In this document: piece by piece, positions 7,872 through 12,683 of the stretch
Layout: each line of letters starts with the position of its first letter
How positions within the stretch are numbered: the stretch's first letter is position 1
NCBI GenBank assembly: GCA_000436035.1
Contig: FR893307.1
Span: 4,565-17,247, forward strand
DNA from: Prevotella sp. CAG:732
Lineage (GTDB): Bacteria; Bacteroidota; Bacteroidia; Bacteroidales; Bacteroidaceae
Direction of reading: 5' to 3'
Length of the DNA stretch: 12,683 nt
Program-made: the position numbers and the translations under genes
Notes under the pieces: generated by a model
What the model saw: only the letters and a program-made list of their open reading frames with translations
Told to the model about the DNA's origin: nothing
The model's database searches: none

Positions 7872-8249
7872 ATGAATGGATATAAGCAGAAAAAATACCC
7901 TTATCCTACCAAGCGTTATGTACAACGCCTTGACTTGAAGTCGGACGAAGAAGCTATACAGTTATATAGGAAGCTCCATTCTGAAGAATGCCATTGGAAG
8001 GAAATTCGAGATGGCATTCGAGAAGTTGGTATCTTGGAAATGGAGATTTATATATCAGGGAATAGACTGGTAATGGTTGTGGATGCCCCTGAAGATTTTA
8101 ACTGGGATGCTTCTATGGACAAGTTGGCTTCATTGCCAAGACAGGTAGAATGGGAACATTTGGTAGCGAAATTTCAAGAATGCGGTGAAAATGCCACTAG
8201 TGAAGATAAGTGGCAGATGATGGAAAGAATGTTTTACCTTTATAAATAA
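7872..8249 (+). CDS. RhaM-type (DUF718) sugar mutarotase, probably acting on L-fucose
   Basis: Small cytoplasmic enzyme that interconverts alpha and beta anomers of a 6-deoxy sugar. The ATG at 7872 gives 125 residues. An in-frame TTG at 7845 overlaps the -7 element and was rejected. The dimeric ferredoxin-like L-rhamnose mutarotase fold is recognised from YVQRLDL (16-22), a LHSEECHWKEI segment (35-45) with His36 at the place of the family's active-site His and Trp42 at its conserved Trp, GILEMEIYISGNRLVMVV (53-70), and the C-terminal ERMFYL. It is slightly longer than E. coli RhaM (104), mainly at the N-terminus. It is unrelated to FucU/RbsD-type fucose mutarotases. Fucose as substrate is inferred from the operon: it is 9 nt upstream of a sugar dehydrogenase gene and shares a transcript with a FucP-like transporter. 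Confidence 0.9.
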   Translation: MNGYKQKKYPYPTKRYVQRLDLKSDEEAIQLYRKLHSEECHWKEIRDGIREVGILEMEIYISGNRLVMVVDAPEDFNWDASMDKLASLPRQVEWEHLVAKFQECGENATSEDKWQMMERMFYLYK

Positions 8250-8258
8250 GCATATTTT

Positions 8259-9206
8259 ATGGAATATAGAGAATTAGGACAGACTGGATTGAAATTATCT
8301 AATTTGAGCTTCGGCGCTTCTTCTTTGGGTAGTGTCTTTCATGAAACCAAGGAAGAGGAAAGTATAAAAGCTGTGGAAACGGCTTTGGAAGGTGGAATCA
8401 ACTTTATTGATGTTAGTCCTTATTACGGGCACTATAAGGCAGAGACTGTTTTGGGCAAAGCATTGAAAAGATTGCCTCGTGATAAGTTTTATCTTTCAAC
8501 AAAGGTTGGCAGATACGGAAAGGATGGCAAGAATACTTGGGACTATAGTGCAAAGCGAGCCACGGAGAGTGTCTATGAGAGTATGGAGCGATTGAATGTC
8601 GATTATATTGATATCATTAATGTACATGACATCGAATTTCAGGCTGCTTTGCCTGGTGGATTGGCAAAAGTATGTGAGGAAACTCTTCCTGCCTTGGTGG
8701 AACTTAAAGAGAAAGGCATCGTAGGACATGTGGGAATAACTGATTTGCAATTAAAAAACATCAAATGGGTGATAGACCACACTCCCGAGGGTACAGTGGA
8801 GAGTGTACTTAATTTCTGCCATTATTGTCTGAATGACGATGAATTACTTGATTATTTGGATTACTTCGAGGAAAAGGGTGTCGGAGTTATTAATGCTTCA
8901 CCTCTATCCATGGGATTGCTTACTCTGCGCGGTGTGCCTGATTGGCATCCTGCCCCTAAACCACTGGTAAAAGCTTGTGCTGAGGCTGCAAAATTTTGCC
9001 AAGATAAAGGTTATCCAATAGAAAAACTAGCGATTCAATATAGTGTGGGCAATCCTCGTATAACTAGTACTCTCTTCTCTTCTGCGAATCCGATGAATGT
9101 AGAACGAAACATTGAATGGGCACGAGAAGCACCAGACGCAGAACTTGTGAACGATGTGAAGGCAATCATTGGTGAACAGCAACGAGTTAGTTGGGCAAAT
9201 TCATAA
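8259..9206 (+). CDS. Aldo/keto reductase, probable L-fucose (L-galactose-type) 1-dehydrogenase
   Basis: Cytoplasmic NAD(P)-dependent oxidoreductase of 315 residues that probably oxidises L-fucose at C1 to L-fuconolactone. The AKR barrel is complete: N-terminal hairpin YRELGQTGLKLSNLSFGASSLG, then the catalytic tetrad Asp51 and Tyr56 in DVSPYYG, Lys82 in STKVGRYG, and His123 in NVHDIEF. A late segment (about 265-285, containing SSANPMNVERN) fits the cofactor-binding end of the barrel. The DVSPYYG motif and the overall pattern resemble L-galactose dehydrogenase and L-fucose dehydrogenase of the AKR superfamily. Its place between a mutarotase and a lactonase supports a sugar-to-lactone step. An aldehyde- or ketone-reducing role cannot be excluded from sequence alone. 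The start is unambiguous, 9 nt after the previous gene. Confidence 0.88.
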   Translation: MEYRELGQTGLKLSNLSFGASSLGSVFHETKEEESIKAVETALEGGINFIDVSPYYGHYKAETVLGKALKRLPRDKFYLSTKVGRYGKDGKNTWDYSAKRATESVYESMERLNVDYIDIINVHDIEFQAALPGGLAKVCEETLPALVELKEKGIVGHVGITDLQLKNIKWVIDHTPEGTVESVLNFCHYCLNDDELLDYLDYFEEKGVGVINASPLSMGLLTLRGVPDWHPAPKPLVKACAEAAKFCQDKGYPIEKLAIQYSVGNPRITSTLFSSANPMNVERNIEWAREAPDAELVNDVKAIIGEQQRVSWANS

Positions 9207-9230
9207 TGTCATTTTATGTAAGACGAAATC

Positions 9231-10115
9231 ATGAATATTATTGATGCGCACTCTCATTTATGGTTGCAACAAGATACTTGGGTAAATGGCAAGAGGATAT
9301 TGTCCAAGCAAGATGGTAGAAGCATCTTTATGGATGAGGAAGTACAGATGTTGCCTCCATTTATGATAGAAGGTAAGAATACTGCAGAAATCTTCTTGTC
9401 TAATATGAATTATGCTCAAGTGGGAGGGGCTGTTGTCGTACAGGAAATCATAGATGGCAATCAAAATAGCTATTTGCAAAAAGTGCAAGAAAAATATCCC
9501 AATAGGTTTTTCTGTATGGGAATGGCAAATGATTTAGAAGAGGCTCAGGCAGTATGCCAAGCTGGTTTGAAAGGCATTGCGTTTCCAGGGCATCGTATTC
9601 AAACTCCTTTGACATCTTTCTTGCCGATATTCAAGATGATGGAAAGCAAGCATATGGTTTTGTCTATGTGTCTTGGGGAGGATGAGCGACAGATTGGAGA
9701 AATGAAGGAAGTCATACAGGAATGTCCGGATTTGAAAGTTGCCATTGGGCATTTTGGGATGGTGACAACGCCAGCCTTTGAGAGTCAGGTGCGTTTGGCT
9801 TTGGAAGGTAGGCATGTGATGATTGAGTCTGGTGGAATCACTTGGCTTTTTCATCATGAGTTTTATCCTTATCCTAGTGCTGTCAGAAGCATCAAGCAAG
9901 CTGCTGATTGGATGGGGATGGATCGATTGATGTGGGGAAGCGACTATCCTCGTACGATTACGGCCATCACTTATAGAATGTCTTATGATTTTATCCAAAA
10001 GACGAATGAACTTTCTGAGGAAGAAAAGATCATGTTCTTGGGAGCTAATGCAGAAGGCTTTTATGGATTTGAAAATCTTCCGGTTCTTTCCTATATTAAG
10101 AATATGTCGGAATAA
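9231..10115 (+). CDS. Amidohydrolase-family lactonase, probable L-fuconolactonase
   Basis: Cytoplasmic TIM-barrel hydrolase (Amidohydro_2, COG3618-like) of 294 residues, expected to open L-fuconolactone to L-fuconate. Visible active-site elements are the strand-1 DAHSHLW motif (His7, His9), a GLKGIAFPG strand with Lys114, AIGHFG with His174, and WGSDYPR with Asp238, the usual barrel-end acid. EEEKIMFLGANAEGFYGF near the C-terminus is typical of this group. The order mutarotase, dehydrogenase, lactonase matches the first three steps of oxidative fucose catabolism, which is the main reason to prefer fuconolactone over other lactones. It lies 24 nt after the dehydrogenase gene. Related family members act on other lactones or decarboxylate aromatic acids, so the exact substrate is inferred. 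Confidence 0.87.
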   Translation: MNIIDAHSHLWLQQDTWVNGKRILSKQDGRSIFMDEEVQMLPPFMIEGKNTAEIFLSNMNYAQVGGAVVVQEIIDGNQNSYLQKVQEKYPNRFFCMGMANDLEEAQAVCQAGLKGIAFPGHRIQTPLTSFLPIFKMMESKHMVLSMCLGEDERQIGEMKEVIQECPDLKVAIGHFGMVTTPAFESQVRLALEGRHVMIESGGITWLFHHEFYPYPSAVRSIKQAADWMGMDRLMWGSDYPRTITAITYRMSYDFIQKTNELSEEEKIMFLGANAEGFYGFENLPVLSYIKNMSE

Positions 10116-10137
10116 ATGATGAACATTGGTATTGAAA

Positions 10138-11433
10138 ATGAAAAATGATATCCTTATGGCAAAAAGTAATCAAGTAGCTTTGGGGCTTATTTTCTGCTTA
10201 TTCTTTCTATGGGCAGTGAGCAGTAATCTTTTGCCTACCATGATTAGGCAATTGATGAAGACTTGTGAGTTGAACACCTTTGAGGCTTCATTTACTGAGA
10301 GTGCATATTGGTTGGCTTATTTTGTTTGCCCTATACCAATAGCTATGTTCTTGCGGCATTTCAGTTATAGGGCAGGCATTGTTGTCGGATTGTTATTGGC
10401 GGCTATCGGTGGATTGCTATTCTTTCCTGCAACCATGGTCAAAAGCTATGCCGTTTATCTTTGTGTGTTCTTTGTTATTGCCACCGGCATGTGCTTTCTC
10501 GAAACGGCAGCTAATCCTTATGTAACAGAACTGGGGGATTCTGCTACAGCTACACGCCGACTCAATTTGGCGCAATCTTTTAATGGATTGGGGGCTTTCA
10601 TCTCTGCCATGTTTCTTAGTAAGTTGGTGCTTAGTGGGAAGAGCTATACGAGGGAATCTTTGCCTTTGGATTATCCTGGCGGTTGGGATGGCTATATCGA
10701 GATGGAATCCAATGCGCTGAAAATCCCTTATCTCCTCTTGGCTTTGGCACTTATATTTGTTGCGGTGTTCCTCTTCTTTGTTAAGCTTCCCAAGGTGGCA
10801 GGTGAAAATGAAAGCAAAAGTAAAAAGAAAAAACTGATAGATTTTAAGGTCTTACGTTATCCTCATCTTTCATGGGGTGTTGTGGCGCAGTTCTTCTATA
10901 ATGGAGGGCAAACGGCTATCAATAGTCTCTTTTTAGTGTATAGTTGTACGTATGTGGGACTAGATGAAGGTATTGCCACCACATTCTTTGGATTGTACAT
11001 GTTGGCATTTCTGCTAGGAAGATGGATTGGTACCATGCTGATGATTAGGTTTAGCCCTGGCAAGATGTTGTTGATGTATGCAATAGTCAATATGGTGCTT
11101 TGCCTTGTTGTGACTTGCTGTGGTGGTATGATAGGCTTGTATGCCATGTTGGGAATATCCTTTTTCATGTCAATCATGTATCCTACTCAGTTCTCTATGG
11201 CGTTGGATGGATTGGGTGAGCAAACTAAGTCAGGATCTGCATTCTTGGTGATGGCAATTATCGGAAATGCGTGTATTCCTCAATTGACGGCATTTTTGAT
11301 GCATCGTCTATCTGATATTTATCAAGTTGCTTATTTCGTACCCATGCTATGTTTTGCTGTATGCGCATGGTATGCTTATCATTATAAACAATTGAAAAGT
11401 AAGAGTAATCATTTATCAAGTAATCATTTTTAG
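10138..11433 (+). CDS. fucP: FucP-like major facilitator, probable L-fucose/H+ symporter
   Basis: Inner-membrane transporter of the FHS family (fucose-galactose-glucose:H+ symporters), bringing free L-fucose into the cytoplasm. From the ATG at 10138 it has 431 residues and about 12 membrane segments; an ATG at 10156 and a TTG at 10126 are alternative starts. Family signatures seen are FFLWAV in helix 1, PIP and SYRAGIVVG after helix 2, LETAANPYVTELG with Glu122 (equivalent to the essential Glu135 of E. coli FucP), LNLAQSFNGLGAFI, and FMSIMYPTQFS late in the chain. A Lys-rich loop (about residues 225-235) separates the two halves. Oddly, the place of E. coli Asp46 is Pro33. A 10-codon out-of-frame ORF (10116-10148) overlaps the start region. 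It follows the lactonase gene by 22 nt. Confidence 0.92.
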   Translation: MKNDILMAKSNQVALGLIFCLFFLWAVSSNLLPTMIRQLMKTCELNTFEASFTESAYWLAYFVCPIPIAMFLRHFSYRAGIVVGLLLAAIGGLLFFPATMVKSYAVYLCVFFVIATGMCFLETAANPYVTELGDSATATRRLNLAQSFNGLGAFISAMFLSKLVLSGKSYTRESLPLDYPGGWDGYIEMESNALKIPYLLLALALIFVAVFLFFVKLPKVAGENESKSKKKKLIDFKVLRYPHLSWGVVAQFFYNGGQTAINSLFLVYSCTYVGLDEGIATTFFGLYMLAFLLGRWIGTMLMIRFSPGKMLLMYAIVNMVLCLVVTCCGGMIGLYAMLGISFFMSIMYPTQFSMALDGLGEQTKSGSAFLVMAIIGNACIPQLTAFLMHRLSDIYQVAYFVPMLCFAVCAWYAYHYKQLKSKSNHLSSNHF

Positions 11434-11445
11434 AAAGAGAAGTAT

Positions 11446-12468
11446 ATGAAAGCAATACAGATTTCTCATTCACAAGAGTTGACTGTTATAGATATAGAGT
11501 CACCTCAGGTTCCTGGTTATGGCGAAGTTCTCCTAGATGTTGATTATGTGGGCTTTTGCGGCTCAGACATCAATACTTTTATGGGACGTAATGGTATGGC
11601 GTTAAATCCTGTAATTCCTGGACATGAGATTGGGGCAACAATTGCTGCAGTAGGTGATGGTGTGCCAGATAATCTGCGGGTGGGAATGGTTGTCACTTGT
11701 AATCCTTATACTAATTGTGGTAAATGTGCTTCTTGTCGCAATGGAAGAGTAAACGCATGTGAGCATAATGAAACATTAGGGGTACAGCGTAATGGAGCCA
11801 TGAGAGAGCAAATGGTGATGCCATGGGAGAAAGTGATACCGGCAGGTAAGCTTACTACTAAGGAATGTGCTTTGGTGGAACCTATGAGTGTGGGTTTTCA
11901 TGCGGTGAGTCGTGGTCAAGTTACAGATATTGATACGGTGATGGTGATAGGATGTGGAATGGTCGGTCTGGGAGCTATTACTCGTTCTGTCTTGAGAGGT
12001 GCCACGGTTATAGCTGCCGATTTGGATGATGAAAAACTGAAGTTGGCGAGTCAATTAGGGGCTACATATACTGTCAATACGAGGATGGATGATGTACATG
12101 CAAAATTGTCTGAAATAACAAATGGTTTTGGACCAGATGTGATTATTGAGGCAGTAGGTAGTGTTTCTACTTATCAGATGGCGATAGATGAGGCTGCATT
12201 TACTGGGCGTGTGGTTTGTATTGGTTATGCCAAAACAGATGTGTCGTTTACTACAAAGTATTTTGTTCAAAAAGAGTTGGGTATTCGTGGTTCTCGTAAT
12301 GCAACTCCTTCTGATTTTAGAGCTGTAATCCATTATTTGGAGCGTGGCGAATACCCTATTGATAGATTTATTACTAAAGTAGTAACACCTAATGAAGCTT
12401 TTGGGGCGATGAAATGGTGGAGTCAAAATCCAGGAAAGATGTTTCGTATATTAGTGGATTTCTCTTGA
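11446..12468 (+). CDS. Zinc-dependent medium-chain alcohol/polyol dehydrogenase
   Basis: Cytoplasmic NAD-dependent dehydrogenase of 340 residues, related to sorbitol, L-idonate and threonine dehydrogenases. Catalytic zinc ligands are Cys38 (GFCGSD), His60 and Glu61 (GHE), with Glu145 in VEP nearby. The structural zinc site has all four cysteines, 91, 94, 97 and 105. The Rossmann motif GCGMVG is at 169-174, and Asp192 at the end of the second strand favours NAD over NADP. The ATG follows a purine-rich AGAAAGAGAAG stretch 12 nt after the fucP stop, so it belongs to the same operon as the last gene. A substrate in the fucose route is inferred; candidates are 2-keto-3-deoxy-L-fuconate (4-oxidation), L-fucose itself or a lactaldehyde/propanediol-type product. 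The sequence does not decide between them. Confidence 0.92.
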   Translation: MKAIQISHSQELTVIDIESPQVPGYGEVLLDVDYVGFCGSDINTFMGRNGMALNPVIPGHEIGATIAAVGDGVPDNLRVGMVVTCNPYTNCGKCASCRNGRVNACEHNETLGVQRNGAMREQMVMPWEKVIPAGKLTTKECALVEPMSVGFHAVSRGQVTDIDTVMVIGCGMVGLGAITRSVLRGATVIAADLDDEKLKLASQLGATYTVNTRMDDVHAKLSEITNGFGPDVIIEAVGSVSTYQMAIDEAAFTGRVVCIGYAKTDVSFTTKYFVQKELGIRGSRNATPSDFRAVIHYLERGEYPIDRFITKVVTPNEAFGAMKWWSQNPGKMFRILVDFS

Positions 12469-12472
12469 TATT

Positions 12473-12516
12473 TGTGCGCAAGCGCATCCGTACGTGCTTA
12501 CGCCCGTTTGCGCACA
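12473..12516. repeat. GC-rich palindrome after the catabolic operon
   Basis: The arms TGTGCGCAAGCG (12473-12484) and CGTTTGCGCACA (12505-12516) pair over 12 bp with one G-U, and the 20-nt interior can pair CGTA with TACG. The element starts 5 nt after the last stop codon of the operon. No T-run follows on either strand, so it is not a classic intrinsic terminator. It may act as a 3'-end stability hairpin or be a dispersed REP-like element; its composition is unlike the AT-rich DNA around it. Confidence 0.6.
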
Positions 12517-12588
12517 CATATATATAAATGTGTTCCGTCTCAAAGACGCTACAGTTTTGTGTTTAACTGTTAAAATATTGTTAAAATA
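12514..12588 (+). repeat. Cluster of small hairpins and a 9-bp direct repeat
   Basis: Three short inverted repeats follow one another: ACACAT with ATGTGT (12514-12533, sharing three bases with the GC-rich palindrome), CGTCT with AGACG (12536-12548) and ACAGTT with AACTGT (12551-12570). After them GTTAAAATA occurs twice, at 12569-12577 and 12580-12588, an 11-nt period of about one helical turn. The direct repeat lies 21 nt upstream of the -33 element and could be an upstream activator or regulator site. Confidence 0.4.
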
Positions 12589-12608
12589 CAAACTTTTTCC
12601 TCAAAATA

Positions 12609-12640
12609 TTTGGTGGAATGAAAAATAGTTAGTACTTTTG
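12609..12640 (+). promoter_or_regulatory. Strong-looking rightward promoter leaving the window
   Basis: TTTG (12609-12612), a 20-nt spacer and TACTTTTG (12633-12640) match both elements and the spacing of the primary-sigma promoter of Bacteroidota. It is the best match to the full consensus in the window. Transcription would begin near 12647, so the gene served lies mostly to the right of the window. Confidence 0.7.
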
Positions 12641-12651
12641 CACTCGCTTTT

Positions 12652-12667
12652 GAGAAATACACTTCTC
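12652..12667 (+). other. Small hairpin in the leader of the next transcript
   Basis: GAGAA (12652-12656) and TTCTC (12663-12667) form a 5-bp stem with a 6-nt loop just after the expected transcription start. An ATG followed by two Lys codons begins at 12675 but is cut by the window edge after three codons, so it cannot be called as a gene. Confidence 0.3.
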
Positions 12668-12683
12668 GCTAGCAATGAAGAAA

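Noticed and set aside
9534..9998. Minus-strand ORF of 154 codons inside the lactonase gene
   Set aside because: It is antisense to conserved catalytic motifs of the lactonase, and the product is Ser/His/Arg-rich without a recognisable domain.
12055..12426. Minus-strand ORF of 123 codons inside the zinc dehydrogenase gene
   Set aside because: It is a shadow of the Rossmann and C-terminal coding region, with no supporting signal.
12675..12683. ATG followed by two Lys codons at the right edge
   Set aside because: Only three codons are in the window, so it may or may not be the start of the next gene.
1..12683. CRISPR array, IS element, prophage or toxin-antitoxin module
   Set aside because: No regularly spaced repeats, transposase, integrase or small toxin-like gene pair was seen; the window is filled by the fucose genes.

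Overview
The window looks like part of the chromosome of a gut or oral Bacteroidales bacterium, most likely Prevotella/Segatella or Bacteroides. The grounds are a SusC/SusD pair, promoters of the Bacteroidota TAnnTTTG type, start codons that mostly lack a Shine-Dalgarno sequence, and AT-rich intergenic DNA. No 16S or other species marker is present, so the genus is an inference. I see no mobile element, CRISPR array, tRNA or rRNA.

The window is one L-fucose acquisition and catabolism locus built from two arms around an AraC-family regulator. The leftward arm (6794 down to 134) is an operon of a secreted GH29 alpha-L-fucosidase, a SusC-type TonB-dependent outer-membrane transporter and a SusD-type surface lipoprotein. 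It ends in a clear intrinsic terminator. A further perfect 16-bp inverted repeat and a probable leftward promoter for the next gene lie at the left edge.

The regulator (6922-7779) reads rightward and sits between the two arms. The rightward arm (7872-12468) is a compact five-gene operon: RhaM-type (DUF718) sugar mutarotase, aldo/keto reductase, amidohydrolase-family lactonase, FucP-like sugar/H+ symporter, and zinc-dependent medium-chain dehydrogenase. Gaps between these genes are 9 to 24 nt.

The inferred flow is: SusD and SusC capture and import fucosylated glycans, GH29 releases L-fucose in the periplasm, and the FucP homologue carries it into the cytoplasm. There the mutarotase interconverts the anomers, the aldo/keto reductase oxidises fucose to fuconolactone, and the lactonase opens this to L-fuconate. 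This is the oxidative, non-phosphorylating route, not FucI/FucK/FucA. No L-fuconate dehydratase, aldolase or diketo-acid hydrolase lies in the window, so the role of the zinc dehydrogenase and the rest of the pathway are open.

The most notable protein-level oddity is that the FucP homologue appears to carry Pro where E. coli FucP has the proton-coupling Asp46. The last 215 nt hold a GC-rich palindrome, smaller hairpins and a good promoter firing rightward out of the window.
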